Origin: Streptosporangiaceae bacterium NEAU-GS5
GTDB lineage: Bacteria; Actinomycetota; Actinomycetes; Streptosporangiales; Streptosporangiaceae
Assembly: GCA_017592665.1 (NCBI GenBank)
Contig: JAGFNW010000007.1
Location: forward strand, 1 to 64,000
Length of the DNA: 64,000 nucleotides
Direction of reading: 5' to 3'
Shown: piece after piece, positions 28,934-37,889 of the stretch
Numbering within the stretch: position 1 is the first letter of the stretch
Layout: each line of letters opens with the position of its first letter
Made by a program: the position numbers and the translations under genes
Notes under the pieces: model-generated
The model's database searches: none
Told to the model about the DNA's origin: nothing
The model's input: only the letters and a program-made list of their open reading frames with translations

Positions 28934-29982
28934 CAATTCCCCCTTAGTGCGTAGTCAGAGATTTCCGGCATGGGAAGGCCGGCCAGCGCGCGCTGTCCTC
29001 GGGTGAGCAGCGCCGGCACGGGGCCGGGCTCGCGCAGCCGGTCGAACCGGTCGGTCATGGCGCGGCCACGCCACTTGCGCCGCCACAGGCCCGCCGTCTT
29101 CCGGTACGCCGACAGGTGCCGGCGCTCCGGCCGCGGAGCGCCCGTCAGCGCGTACCCGTGCGCCTCGAGGCGGCCGCCGAAGACGGACTCGCAGAGGGAG
29201 ACCTCCCACGGCTCGAGCCGGCTCTCCCAGGTGCCCGTGCGGCTCGTCGTGACCTCGGCGCGGGTGTTGACATGCCATTCCTTGTGCACCGGCACGATGT
29301 CGGCGACCCGGAACGGCTCGCGCATGGCGTCGTGGTAGGCCTCGCCGAGGAACGCGCACAGCCGGGTGAGCTCGAACTCCGGGTCCGCGGTCAGGTCCTC
29401 GTACCGCAGCTCGTGATAGCTGTCAGGCGGGAGCCGGCGCTCGGCCTTCGTGCCGAAGTCCATCGCCTCGACCCAGCGGTGCGCCGCCTCGTAGGTGTCG
29501 CCCTTGAACCACGGCATCTCCTTCAGCGAGGCGACGCAGTCCCGGCCGTCCCTGATCAGGTGAATGATCTGGGCGTCGGGGAAAAGGCGGAGCAGGTCGG
29601 GGATGTGCCGGATGTACGGTGGCCGCTTGTCGCCCCAGCGCTGCTTGCCGTGCAGTTCGGCGAACATGGCGTAGACGAGCCCGACCACCGAGCCGAGACT
29701 GCCCGGTCCCTCCATCGCCCGGGCGATGAAGGCGTCGCCGTCGATGCCGAGGTCTTTGAACTGGGTGCGCTGCCCCCGCGCGATCCACTTGGCGAGCGCG
29801 CGCCGGTTGCGCGCGAGCCGCATGTCCCCGTGCGAGCGGCGGTTGTTGTACGCCGGGACCAGGATCCGCGTCTCTGGCGGCACCGCGATGCGGGGGTGCG
29901 CGTGCAACATGAGCTGCAGCAGCGTGGTCCCCGATCGGGGGCAGCCGACGATGAAGATCGGCCGGTCGGAAAACTCAGACAA
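28933..29982 (-). CDS. PAPS-dependent sulfotransferase 2 (paralogue)
   Basis: 349 residues from a TTG start at 29982, the only suitable start before the conserved core. It has the same motifs as its neighbour: VGCPRSGTTLLQLMLHAHP and LIRDGRDCVASLKEMPW. The internal WGDKRPPYIRHIPDLL segment is also shared. It is the second gene of a three-gene operon (CDP-alcohol transferase, sulfotransferase 2, sulfotransferase 1) with overlapping ends. Two copies could mean two sulfation positions on one polymer or different acceptors. Confidence 0.9.
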   Translation of the reverse strand: MSEFSDRPIFIVGCPRSGTTLLQLMLHAHPRIAVPPETRILVPAYNNRRSHGDMRLARNRRALAKWIARGQRTQFKDLGIDGDAFIARAMEGPGSLGSVVGLVYAMFAELHGKQRWGDKRPPYIRHIPDLLRLFPDAQIIHLIRDGRDCVASLKEMPWFKGDTYEAAHRWVEAMDFGTKAERRLPPDSYHELRYEDLTADPEFELTRLCAFLGEAYHDAMREPFRVADIVPVHKEWHVNTRAEVTTSRTGTWESRLEPWEVSLCESVFGGRLEAHGYALTGAPRPERRHLSAYRKTAGLWRRKWRGRAMTDRFDRLREPGPVPALLTRGQRALAGLPMPEISDYALRGN

Positions 29983-30832
29983 GGAGACTCTCTCTCTGCG
30001 GCACCACCCGGGCGATCGCCCGCGCGGCCAGCCAGGTCCGGTAGATCAGGGCCGCCTCGAACGCCAGCAGCAGCGCCCCCGCGCCCGCCGCCGCCGGAAT
30101 GAAGGCGTCGACGCCGATCAGAGGCGCCCACACGAAGACGGCCGCGTGGAACTCGATCCCGCTCACCATGTGGGTGCGCACGCGGTGCCGCACCAGGAAT
30201 CGGCGGAGGCGGTCGTACCAGGGGAATCGGGCGCGGAAGTCGCGCTGCAGGTCCACAAGCGGACGCTCGTCGCGTGAGACGAGCAGGTCCGGATTGGCCC
30301 CTGGATCGGCCGCGAGCACGTCCTCCACGAACAGGCACTCCGCGCCCATCCGGGTCGTGACCATTCCCCGCGACGCCGCCCGCACCCGATTGAGCTGGGA
30401 CACGTTGATGTAGCGGAACATGTCGAGCACGACCACCCCGACGGCGGCCAGCAGCACGTCAAGCCGCCAGCAGCCGTACGCGATGCCGAACGCGCAGCCG
30501 AGCACGCGGATCCGGTCGCCGACGTAGTCCAGCCACAGGCCGAACGGCGTGCCGTTCCCCTTGAGCCGGGCCACCTTGCCGTCCATGCAGTCGATCATGA
30601 AGCTCAGGTAGAACAGCGCGGCCCCCGCCACGAGCTGGTCCTGTGCGAACGCCCAGGCCGAGCCGAAGCCCACCAGGATCGACAGCCGGGTCAGCCCGTT
30701 CGGCGTCACCGAGGTGTGGTTCGCCGCCAGCAGTGCTAGCCGGCAAGCGAGCGGGTCGACGAAGAAGACGGTCCACCAAGAGTCCCGTTGCTTTCGCGCC
30801 GCCAGAATGTCATCGAGCGTGAAGCCCCCCAT
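29975..30832 (-). CDS. CDP-alcohol phosphatidyltransferase family protein
   Basis: About 285 residues from ATG 30832; the frame continues upstream but conservation does not. The full catalytic signature D-x2-DG-x2-AR-x8-G-x3-D-x3-D is present, from DCMDGKVARLKG to LDYVGD. Several TM segments follow. Such enzymes move a phospho-alcohol from a CDP carrier to a second alcohol, for example in phospholipid synthesis. Its operon with two sulfotransferases beside teichoic-acid-type genes suggests a lipid or polymer-linkage role rather than housekeeping phospholipid synthesis. Confidence 0.88.
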   Translation of the reverse strand: MGGFTLDDILAARKQRDSWWTVFFVDPLACRLALLAANHTSVTPNGLTRLSILVGFGSAWAFAQDQLVAGAALFYLSFMIDCMDGKVARLKGNGTPFGLWLDYVGDRIRVLGCAFGIAYGCWRLDVLLAAVGVVVLDMFRYINVSQLNRVRAASRGMVTTRMGAECLFVEDVLAADPGANPDLLVSRDERPLVDLQRDFRARFPWYDRLRRFLVRHRVRTHMVSGIEFHAAVFVWAPLIGVDAFIPAAAGAGALLLAFEAALIYRTWLAARAIARVVPQRESLLV

Positions 30833-30907
30833 GAAGGTAAGAATGGCTACGGCGAGTAGTCGGGCAGGGACGGGATCGCGACAGGCGTGCCATCTCGTTG
30901 CCACTTC

Positions 30908-30935
30908 TTGACCAACGGGCTGACGTGGGTAAACC
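30908..30935 (+). promoter_or_regulatory. Possible promoter of the Stealth gene
   Basis: TTGACC (30908-30913) and TAAACC (30930-30935) are 16 bp apart and lie 44 bp before the Stealth GTG start. The -35 hexamer is good and the -10 is weak. This is offered only as a candidate. Confidence 0.3.
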
Positions 30936-30979
30936 CTCCGCCATGGAGGTGAGGGGCCGCATGCTTTGGGGGGACACTC

Positions 30980-32569
30980 GTGCCGGTGGGGACGCTCTAT
31001 CAACAGTTGCGCAAGCGGTTCGGCGCCCGTTTCCGGGCAGGTTCAGGCACGGCTTCTGACGTGTCCGGCGAGGCCGAGTCCGCCCTGGCGCAGGCCACTT
31101 TGATCCGAGCCGGCGCGAGCCCGCTGCAGGCACAGCGCGAGACGCTCGACCTCGTCTGCGCGACGCTCGCGGGGGCGTCGGTGCCCTTCTTCTGCGTACG
31201 GCCCATGGCGGGCTGGCCGCCCGCTGTGGCGGTCGACGCCGAGCACCGGGCCCAGGCGCTGGAGGCGCTCGCACGGCGCCCTGAACCGCTGTTCGCGGGC
31301 CGCCAGCCGGACGGCAGGCACGCCCACCGCCCCGCGGTCGAGCCGGACATGCGGCCGCTCTCACAGGCCGACGTGGCGGACGCCACCGTGGTGCGGCTGG
31401 CGGTCTACTTCACGGCCCCGTCCCGCACGCTCATGCTCGGCCCCGAGCACGGCTGCGACCTGGAGTTCTGGACGGGCGACGGTGACCTGCTCGTGGCGCC
31501 GCGGCCCAACCGGTGCGCCGAGACCGTGCTCGCGCGCGGCCCCAACGTCGAGGCCGGGGAAGAGCTGTTCAACAGCCTCGTCGCCGGATGGCAGCGCGCC
31601 CGCACCTATCCGACACGCCCGGAGTTCACCCGGCTGCTGGTCGACGACATCGACTTCCCAATCGACGCGGTCTACACGTGGGTGGACGGCGGCGACCCGG
31701 TGTGGCGCGCCCGCAAGGAGACGGCGCTGACCGGGCGGTTCTGTGACATCGCCACCACCGACAGCCGCTTCACCAGCCGCGACGAGCTGCGCTACTCGCT
31801 GCGCTCGCTCATGATGTACGCCCCGTGGATCCGCCGCGTGTGGTTGGTCACCGACGGGCAGCGCCCATCATGGCTGGAAGACGGCGACCGGGTGAAGGTG
31901 GTCGACCACAAGGAGATCTTCGCCGATCCGTCGGTCCTGCCGGTCTTCAACTCACACGCCATCGAGTCGCAGCTGCACCACATCGACGGCCTGGCCGAGC
32001 ACTTCGTCTACATGAACGACGACTTCTTCCTCGGCCGGCCGCTGTATCCGCACACGTTCTTCGAAGGCAACGGCGTCGCCCGATTCTTCCCCTCGACCGC
32101 GCAGGTGCCCTTCGACCTGCTGGAGGAGAATCCCGTGCACGCGGCGGGCATGAACAACCGGCGCATGATGGAGTCGCTGACCGGGCGCACGCTGACCCGC
32201 AAGATGAAGCACGTGCCCTACGCGCTGCGCCGCTCGCTCATCTACGAGCTCGAGGAGCGCTTCCCGGCCGAGTTCGCGGCGACCGCGGCGAGCACCTTCC
32301 GCCAGTCGACCGACATCTCGGTGGCCTCGTCGCTGGCCCACTACTACGCCTACCTCACCAGGCGGGCCATCCCCGGCCAGATCGAGTACACCTACGTCGA
32401 CCTGGCCGTGCCCCGGACGCCGATCAAGCTGCGCCGCATGCTGAACAACCGCGACCACGACGCGTTCTGCATCAACGACACCTCGCCCACCAGCGCGCAG
32501 CAGGATCAGGCGCTGATGGGCTTCCTCGAGGCCTACTACCCGACGCCGGCCCCCTTCGAAGGGGCTTAG
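30980..32569 (+). CDS. Stealth-family sugar-phosphate transferase
   Basis: 529 residues from a GTG start. The Stealth conserved regions are present: CR1 IDAVYTWVDGGDPVW (about 226-240), CR2 around SRDELRYSLRSLMMYAPWIRRVWLVTDGQ, CR3 with HFVYMNDDFFLGRPL (about 340-354), and CR4 near the C-terminus. Members, including bacterial capsule polymerases and human GNPTAB, transfer sugar-1-phosphate to another sugar. The first 200 residues are not Stealth sequence and are unassigned. It probably adds a phospho-sugar to the wall polymer. Its stop overlaps the convergent TagF fusion gene at TTAG (32566-32569). Confidence 0.9.
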   Translation: MPVGTLYQQLRKRFGARFRAGSGTASDVSGEAESALAQATLIRAGASPLQAQRETLDLVCATLAGASVPFFCVRPMAGWPPAVAVDAEHRAQALEALARRPEPLFAGRQPDGRHAHRPAVEPDMRPLSQADVADATVVRLAVYFTAPSRTLMLGPEHGCDLEFWTGDGDLLVAPRPNRCAETVLARGPNVEAGEELFNSLVAGWQRARTYPTRPEFTRLLVDDIDFPIDAVYTWVDGGDPVWRARKETALTGRFCDIATTDSRFTSRDELRYSLRSLMMYAPWIRRVWLVTDGQRPSWLEDGDRVKVVDHKEIFADPSVLPVFNSHAIESQLHHIDGLAEHFVYMNDDFFLGRPLYPHTFFEGNGVARFFPSTAQVPFDLLEENPVHAAGMNNRRMMESLTGRTLTRKMKHVPYALRRSLIYELEERFPAEFAATAASTFRQSTDISVASSLAHYYAYLTRRAIPGQIEYTYVDLAVPRTPIKLRRMLNNRDHDAFCINDTSPTSAQQDQALMGFLEAYYPTPAPFEGA

Positions 32570-35481
32570 CGCTTCAGAAGGCGGTCTACGACGCGGGAGG
32601 CGGCCCGGCCGTCGTCCCACGGGCAGTAGGCCGCCTGGAAGGCCTCATACCGCTGCTTGTACGCGCCCGGGTCGAGGCCGCGCAGGGCGTCGGCCAACTC
32701 GCCGGTCGTGCTGACGATCGGGCCCGGGGCGCACGCCTCGAAGTCCATGTAGAAGCCGCGCACCTGATCGCGGTAACGGGCCAGATCCGGGCAGAGGAAG
32801 ACCATGGGCCGGCCCGTGGACGCGTAGTCGAACATGGCCGACGAGTAGTCCGTCACCAGGACGTCGGCGGCCAGCAGCAGATCGGCCATGTCGGGATAGC
32901 GGGAGACGTCCAGCACGCGCGGCCCAGAATGGGCGGCGATCCGATCGGCCACCAGGTAGTGCGCGCGCACCAGCAGGACGTGGTCCTCGGGCAGCGCGGC
33001 GGCCGCGCGGCCGAGGTCGAACGGCAGGCTGAGCCGGCCCCTGCCCGCGTGCTCGTCGTCCCGCCAGGTCGGGGCGTACAGGACGAGCCTCGCCTCGTCG
33101 GAGACGCCGAGGCGGCGGCGCACCCCGGCCGCGAGCTCCGGGCGGAAGAGCAGGTCGTTGCGCGGATACCCCGATTCCAGCATCTCGCCCCCGTATTCGA
33201 AGGCACGCCGGAAGATGGGCGTCGAGAACGGGTTGGGCGAGACGAACAGGTCCCACATGGTCGAGTAGCGGTCGAGGTCCTCGTAGAGGTCGCGCTGGCC
33301 GTACGGCATGTCCTTGATGTCGGAGCCGAGCCGCTTGAGCGGGGTGCCGTGCCAGGTCTGGACGAAGAACTGCCCGCGACGCTTGGCGTACCAGGCGGGC
33401 TGGGTCCTGCGGTTGACGATCACGTAGCGGCTGGTGGTCAGGGCTTCCTCGTGGGCGCGAGAGCCGTACAGGACCTGGCGGACGCCGCTGGGGGCGGGCA
33501 GCGGCGCGTCGCGTGTGACCCAGATGAGGTCCACGCCACCGCGCCGCGCGAGTTCCTCGGAGATCGCCCGTGGATTGCACGAGTACTGCGCGCCGCCGTA
33601 GCTGTCGAACAGGGCCGCCTCGCGCAGGGGCCCGCGCCGCCGCGCCGTGCCCCGCCTGCGGTTGACGTAGCGGCCGCGCTCGTCCGGTCCCAGAGCGGGC
33701 CGTACGGCGAGGCTGACCGCGTTGCCGGGGCCGATCCGGAAGGACATCTCCTGGAACCCGTTCGTACGGGGCGCCGGCAGATCCGCCGCGAGCGCGGGGG
33801 CCGCGCGGAGCGGCTGCCCGCCCACCTCGACGCGCCATGTGCCGCTCCGCAGGTCGCGGTTGAGCGGCCGGGATTCGGGGCCGGACACCAGCATCGCCCC
33901 GGGCAGGCCGCGAAGCGTGCCGTCGGGCGCCCATTCCAGGCGGTCGACGCCGCCGACCAGATCCGGGCATCCGGCGCAGCCCTCTACGGCCGTGACCATG
34001 AGCCCGTCGTCGCAGCTGAGCTCCGGATGGAGGCAGAGTGGGCCCGGAATGGGCGGCAGCAGCCGGTCGCCGCCCTTCGACGAGGCCTTGAACAGGCCTT
34101 CGCGGACGACCCCGCGTGCGACGACCTCACCGTGGAGCCGCCAGGTCCCGGCGGCGTCGAGGCAGGTGGGATCGAAAGAGGCGACGAAGCCCGAGTTGTC
34201 GTGGTTGACCGCGGACTGCCGGGAGTCGGCCGTCACGTCCGGCCGGGCCACACGCGTGATGTCCAGGTTCACACGCCGATCGCCGCAGGCCAGCCAGAGG
34301 GCGAGGTCGCTGCGGGAGCTGTCGAGCCACCGGATGTAGGCGTGGCCGGAGATCTCGATCCGGCCGCCCGTGTAGCGCACGTCGTCGACCCGGCCCCGGA
34401 GGGTCATCTCACGCTCGGCGTCGTAGAGCTCCTGGGGGATGCGCTGGTCGCCCCGGAATGGATAGTCGGAGTACCAGCGGGGCTTGAACAGGCCGCGCCG
34501 TACGGCCGCGCGGTCCGGCAGCCGTGTCCTGACGAAGTCGACGACCTCGCGCAGTTCGGCGGTCATTCCGGTGCGGATCAGGTGGAGCTGCAGGCGGTCC
34601 ATCCCGGACAGCCGTTCCACGGCGGCCGGGTCCAGCCAGCCCAGGACCGACCGGCCGAGCTCGACGAACGGATCCAGATCGTGGGCCGACGCAACCGCCT
34701 CGAGCAGGAAGGCGATGTCGGTCTCCGCGATCACCCGGTCGTGCCGGCGGCGCAGGCGGCGGGCGTGCTGGTCGAGGAAGTCGGCCACCACGCGCATGGT
34801 GGCGAACCGGTCCCGCAGGTTGCCGAGGTCGGTCCGCTGTGCGGTGATCGAACCGGGCCGCTGCCGCCACAGGTAGACGGCGTCGCCCAGCACGTCGGTC
34901 GAACGCGAGAGCACGTGGGCCGGGATCGTCACGGGACAGTCCTCGTAGCGTCCCGGCGGGAACACGAACCCGTGCTGGTCCCAGAAGGAACGCCGGAAGA
35001 CCTTGTTCCAGGCGGTCCGGTCGCGCATCAGCTCGCGGTGCTCACGGATGTGCGTGGTCTGCAAAGTCTCCTTGAAGGCCGGCCGGTGGATGCGCGAGGC
35101 CCGCGTGCCGCTGTCGGTGACCCGGAGCACCCCGCCACAGGCGAGGTCGCTGCCGGTCTCGTCGAGGGTTCCCACGAGCTTCTCGTACGCCTCGGGGAGG
35201 ACGACGTCGTCGCTGTCGGCGAAGGCGAGGTAATCGCCGCGGGCGTGCCGCGCGCCGGTGTTGCGCGCCGGGCCGAGGCCCTGGTTGTCCTGGGTGATCA
35301 CACGGAAACGGGGGTCGGATTCGGCGGCCGCGTGGGCGATGGCCGCGCTGCCGTCGCGCGATCCGTCGTCCACGAGGATGATCTCGATGTCGGTGAGCGT
35401 CTGCGTTCTCAACGAGTCAAGGCACTCCGCGATGTACGCCTCGACATTGAAGAACGGCACGACCACGCTGAGCTTCGCCAT
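32566..35481 (-). CDS. Second GT2-TagF fusion (teichoic-acid-type polymerase)
   Basis: About 971 residues from ATG 35481, where GT2 homology begins (MAKLSVVVPFFNVEAYIAEC); the open frame upstream was rejected. GT-A domain: IILVDDGSRDGS, LAFADSDDVV. The middle (about 390-620) looks beta-rich, with IEISGHAYI and WRVEVGGQPL, perhaps a carbohydrate-recognition or TarF-like insert. The C-terminal TagF domain has QTWHGTPLKRLG, LYAPTWRDD and VTDYSSAMFDYAS. It is a paralogue of the protein at 24132 but much diverged. The role is inferred as polymerising a glycosyl-polyol phosphate backbone. Confidence 0.9.
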   Translation of the reverse strand: MAKLSVVVPFFNVEAYIAECLDSLRTQTLTDIEIILVDDGSRDGSAAIAHAAAESDPRFRVITQDNQGLGPARNTGARHARGDYLAFADSDDVVLPEAYEKLVGTLDETGSDLACGGVLRVTDSGTRASRIHRPAFKETLQTTHIREHRELMRDRTAWNKVFRRSFWDQHGFVFPPGRYEDCPVTIPAHVLSRSTDVLGDAVYLWRQRPGSITAQRTDLGNLRDRFATMRVVADFLDQHARRLRRRHDRVIAETDIAFLLEAVASAHDLDPFVELGRSVLGWLDPAAVERLSGMDRLQLHLIRTGMTAELREVVDFVRTRLPDRAAVRRGLFKPRWYSDYPFRGDQRIPQELYDAEREMTLRGRVDDVRYTGGRIEISGHAYIRWLDSSRSDLALWLACGDRRVNLDITRVARPDVTADSRQSAVNHDNSGFVASFDPTCLDAAGTWRLHGEVVARGVVREGLFKASSKGGDRLLPPIPGPLCLHPELSCDDGLMVTAVEGCAGCPDLVGGVDRLEWAPDGTLRGLPGAMLVSGPESRPLNRDLRSGTWRVEVGGQPLRAAPALAADLPAPRTNGFQEMSFRIGPGNAVSLAVRPALGPDERGRYVNRRRGTARRRGPLREAALFDSYGGAQYSCNPRAISEELARRGGVDLIWVTRDAPLPAPSGVRQVLYGSRAHEEALTTSRYVIVNRRTQPAWYAKRRGQFFVQTWHGTPLKRLGSDIKDMPYGQRDLYEDLDRYSTMWDLFVSPNPFSTPIFRRAFEYGGEMLESGYPRNDLLFRPELAAGVRRRLGVSDEARLVLYAPTWRDDEHAGRGRLSLPFDLGRAAAALPEDHVLLVRAHYLVADRIAAHSGPRVLDVSRYPDMADLLLAADVLVTDYSSAMFDYASTGRPMVFLCPDLARYRDQVRGFYMDFEACAPGPIVSTTGELADALRGLDPGAYKQRYEAFQAAYCPWDDGRAASRVVDRLLKR

Positions 35482-35575
35482 GCTGACAGCATCCTGAGAG
35501 CGGGGATGACGGCCCTCGCACACATCGATTGCCTTGCCTGCGCCTGACCCAATCTTTGGATGTACGCTGTGCGTC

Positions 35576-36097
35576 GTGTCGGACACGAAGAGTGATCTGC
35601 GCCCGCTGGACGACGCGGATCTCGGCGTCGTCCTCGGGTGGCGCAACCATCCGCGGGTCCGGGAGAGCAGCTTCACCACCCACGCGATCGGCTGGGCCGA
35701 GCACCGGGCGTGGTGGGCCGCGGTCCGGCTTGATCCGGCCCGTGAGGTGCTGGTCTATCGGCACGACGGCGTCGCTTCGGGCGTCGTCGCCTTCGAGCAC
35801 GTCCGGCCCGGCCACGCCGAGTGGGGGTTCTACCTCGACGTCGAGGGCGTCGAAGAGCGGGGGCAGACGCTCGCGGCCTGGCTCGGCATCGAGCGGGCCG
35901 CGATCGCGCACGCGTTCGACGCACGTGGGGCGGCCGTCCTCGAGGGCCACGTGCTCGCCGACAACCACGCGGTGCTGAGCCTGCACCGCAGATTCGGCTT
36001 CACCGAGGTCGAGCGCTACACCCGGGCCGTGGACGGGGCGCCGCGCCAGGTGGTCAGGGTCCGTCTCGCCAAGCCTTCGACGAAGGAGTCTGCATGA
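35576..36097 (+). CDS. pseH: PseH-like N-acetyltransferase (GNAT)
   Basis: 173 residues from GTG 35576. GNAT fold: LRPLDDADLGVVLGWRNHPRVRESSF, then EWGFYLD and VLADNHAVLSLHRRFGFTEVERYTR. The WRN and F-T/S pattern matches the PseH/RimJ-like group that acetylates UDP-4-amino-4,6-dideoxy-AltNAc. No Shine-Dalgarno sequence is visible, so the mRNA may be leaderless. Its stop overlaps the pseI start in ATGA, which strongly supports the pathway assignment. Confidence 0.88.
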   Translation: MSDTKSDLRPLDDADLGVVLGWRNHPRVRESSFTTHAIGWAEHRAWWAAVRLDPAREVLVYRHDGVASGVVAFEHVRPGHAEWGFYLDVEGVEERGQTLAAWLGIERAAIAHAFDARGAAVLEGHVLADNHAVLSLHRRFGFTEVERYTRAVDGAPRQVVRVRLAKPSTKESA

Positions 36098-37137
36098 TCA
36101 GCATCGCCGGGCGGCCGGTCGGCCCCGACCACCCGCCCTTCGTGATCGCCGAGATGTCGGGCAACCACAACGGCGACCTCGGCCGGGCCCTGGCCATCGT
36201 CGACGCCGTGGCCGCGTCCGGGGCGCACGCGCTCAAGCTGCAGACCTATCGCGCCGACACGATCACCGTCGACGTCGACCTGCCGGCCTTCCGGATCAGC
36301 CCCGAGCACGAGCTGTGGGGCGGGGAGAATCTCTACCGGCTCTACGAGCGCGCCCACACCCCCTGGGAGTGGCATCGGCCGATCTTCGAGCGGGCCGCCA
36401 AGCACAGGCTCGCGGTCTTCTCCGCGCCCTTCGACCCGACCGCCGTCGATCTGCTCGAGGGCCTCGACTCCCCGGCGTACAAGATCGCCTCATCGGAGAT
36501 CGTCGACTTGCCGCTGATCCGGCTCGTGGCGCGCACCGGCAAGCCGCTGATCATCTCGACGGGCATGGCCGACGCGGCGGAGATCCACGCGGCGGTGGCC
36601 GCGGCCCGCGGCGCGGGCTGCGCCGAGTTGGTGGTGCTGGCCTGCACGGCCTCCTATCCGGCCTCGCCGCGCGACAGTCACCTGCGGGCGCTGCCGGTGC
36701 TGTCGGCCGTGTGCCAGGCGCCGGTCGGGGTGTCCGATCACACGCCGGGCATCGGCGCGGCGCTGGCGGCGGTCGCGCTGGGCGCGTGCGTGATCGAAAA
36801 ACACGTCACCCTGTCGCGGGCCGAGGGCGGCGTCGACGCGGCGTTCTCGCTCGAGCCGCACGAGCTGGCGGCGCTCGTCGAGGAGAGCGAGCGGGCATGG
36901 CTGTCGCTCGGCACGGCCGCGCTCGGGCCGCGTCCGTCGGAGCGAGAGGGCCTGCGCTTCCGGCGCTCGCTCTACGTCGTCGCCGACGTGAAGGCGGGCG
37001 AGCCGGTCACGCCACACAACGTCCGCTCGATCCGCCCGGCCGGCGGCCTGGCCCCGGCGCTGCTCGACACCGTCCAGGGGCGCCGCTTCGTCCGCGACGT
37101 GGCGATGGGCACGCCGCTCAGCTGGGATCTGATCTAG
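36094..37137 (+). CDS. pseI: Pseudaminic acid synthase (NeuB family)
   Basis: 347 residues from ATG 36094. It condenses phosphoenolpyruvate with 2,4-diacetamido-2,4,6-trideoxy-L-altrose. NeuB barrel: FVIAEMSGNHNGDLGRAL, LKLQTYRADTIT, PAYKIASSEIVDLPLI, ISTGMAD, CTASYPA, VGVSDHTPGIG and EKHVTLSR. The C-terminal SAF antifreeze-like domain (about 290-347) reads RSLYVVADVKAGEPVTPHNVRSIRP. The wording EMSGNHNGD and LYRLYERAHTPWEWH is typical of PseI rather than NeuB/LegI. It is coupled to pseH. Confidence 0.94.
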   Translation: MISIAGRPVGPDHPPFVIAEMSGNHNGDLGRALAIVDAVAASGAHALKLQTYRADTITVDVDLPAFRISPEHELWGGENLYRLYERAHTPWEWHRPIFERAAKHRLAVFSAPFDPTAVDLLEGLDSPAYKIASSEIVDLPLIRLVARTGKPLIISTGMADAAEIHAAVAAARGAGCAELVVLACTASYPASPRDSHLRALPVLSAVCQAPVGVSDHTPGIGAALAAVALGACVIEKHVTLSRAEGGVDAAFSLEPHELAALVEESERAWLSLGTAALGPRPSEREGLRFRRSLYVVADVKAGEPVTPHNVRSIRPAGGLAPALLDTVQGRRFVRDVAMGTPLSWDLI

Positions 37138-37146
37138 CGCCCTGGT

Positions 37147-37791
37147 TCAGGCCTTGTAGGCGGCGAGGAAGGCGTGCGCGCCCGCGTCGGCGTAGCGGTC
37201 GAGATCCTCCGCGGTGAATTGCGTGTCGTCCCCGGTGAACATGACCCGGTTCACCGGGACCCACAGCATCAGCGCCATCAGGTGGTTGGCCGCGAGCGTG
37301 GCGTCGTCGATCCGGAGCAGGCCCCGGTCGGCCAGATGCCGCAAGGTGTCGCCGAGGATGGCGAAGATCTGCTCGAAGCCGCGCTCATACCAGGTGCGGC
37401 CGAGGTCGGGAAAGCGGCTGGCCTCCGCGATGATCAGCCGGCGCAGCCGCAGCACGTCGGGCTGCATGAGCCACGCGGTGAACCATCGGGCCAGTGCGCT
37501 CATGTCGCGGTCGATGTCGTCGGTCTCGCGCAGGCCGAGCGCCTTCGTCGAGAACAGGCTGTCGGCCTCGTCGACCGTCCGCAGCACGATCTCCGTGAAC
37601 AGCCGCTCCTTGTCGGCGAAGTGCTTGTAGACCGTCTGCTTGGAGACCGCCGCGAGCGCCGCGATCTCGTCCATGCTCGTGCCGAGATAGCCCTTCTGGT
37701 AGAAGAGCTGGGCCGCCGCGTCGGCGATCGCCCTCCTCTTACGGGCCGACCGGCCGTCCTCGACCAGCTCGCCGGTGCCTGCCTGAACCAT
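37147..37791 (-). CDS. TetR-family transcriptional regulator
   Basis: 214 residues. The N-terminal helix-turn-helix (about 20-65) reads IADAAAQLFYQKGYLGTSMDEIAALAAVSKQTVYKHFADKERLF, a classical TetR DNA-binding domain. The C-terminal ligand domain includes a TetR_C-like ADRGLLRIDDATLAANHL. It is divergent from an alpha/beta-hydrolase, with a strong palindrome between them, so it probably represses both. It splits the pse cluster but need not regulate it. Confidence 0.92.
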   Translation of the reverse strand: MVQAGTGELVEDGRSARKRRAIADAAAQLFYQKGYLGTSMDEIAALAAVSKQTVYKHFADKERLFTEIVLRTVDEADSLFSTKALGLRETDDIDRDMSALARWFTAWLMQPDVLRLRRLIIAEASRFPDLGRTWYERGFEQIFAILGDTLRHLADRGLLRIDDATLAANHLMALMLWVPVNRVMFTGDDTQFTAEDLDRYADAGAHAFLAAYKA

Positions 37792-37824
37792 CTGGCCTCC
37801 TCGTGTTTCTCCGCTCCAAATAGT

Positions 37825-37866
37825 ACTAGACAGTGCAGTACTGGCACCAGTACTGTACGGTCTAGT
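37825..37866. promoter_or_regulatory. Nested palindrome: likely TetR operator overlapping a promoter
   Basis: The inner inverted repeat CAGTACTGGCACCAGTACTG spans 37836-37855 (9-bp arms, 2-bp centre). Outer arms ACTAGAC (37825-37831) and GTCTAGT (37860-37866) share the same axis. A candidate hydrolase promoter, TAGACA (37827-37832) with TACTGT (37851-37856) 18 bp apart, straddles the inner dyad. A dimer bound here would block transcription. Confidence 0.65.
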
Positions 37867-37889
37867 CTAGAAAATGAAGGAGATTCGAG

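Noticed and set aside
31825-35547. 1240-residue open frame on the plus strand
   Set aside because: It runs antisense to the TagF fusion and out of frame with the Stealth gene. Composition is Arg/Ala/Gly/Val-rich with no domain, a common shadow in high-GC DNA.
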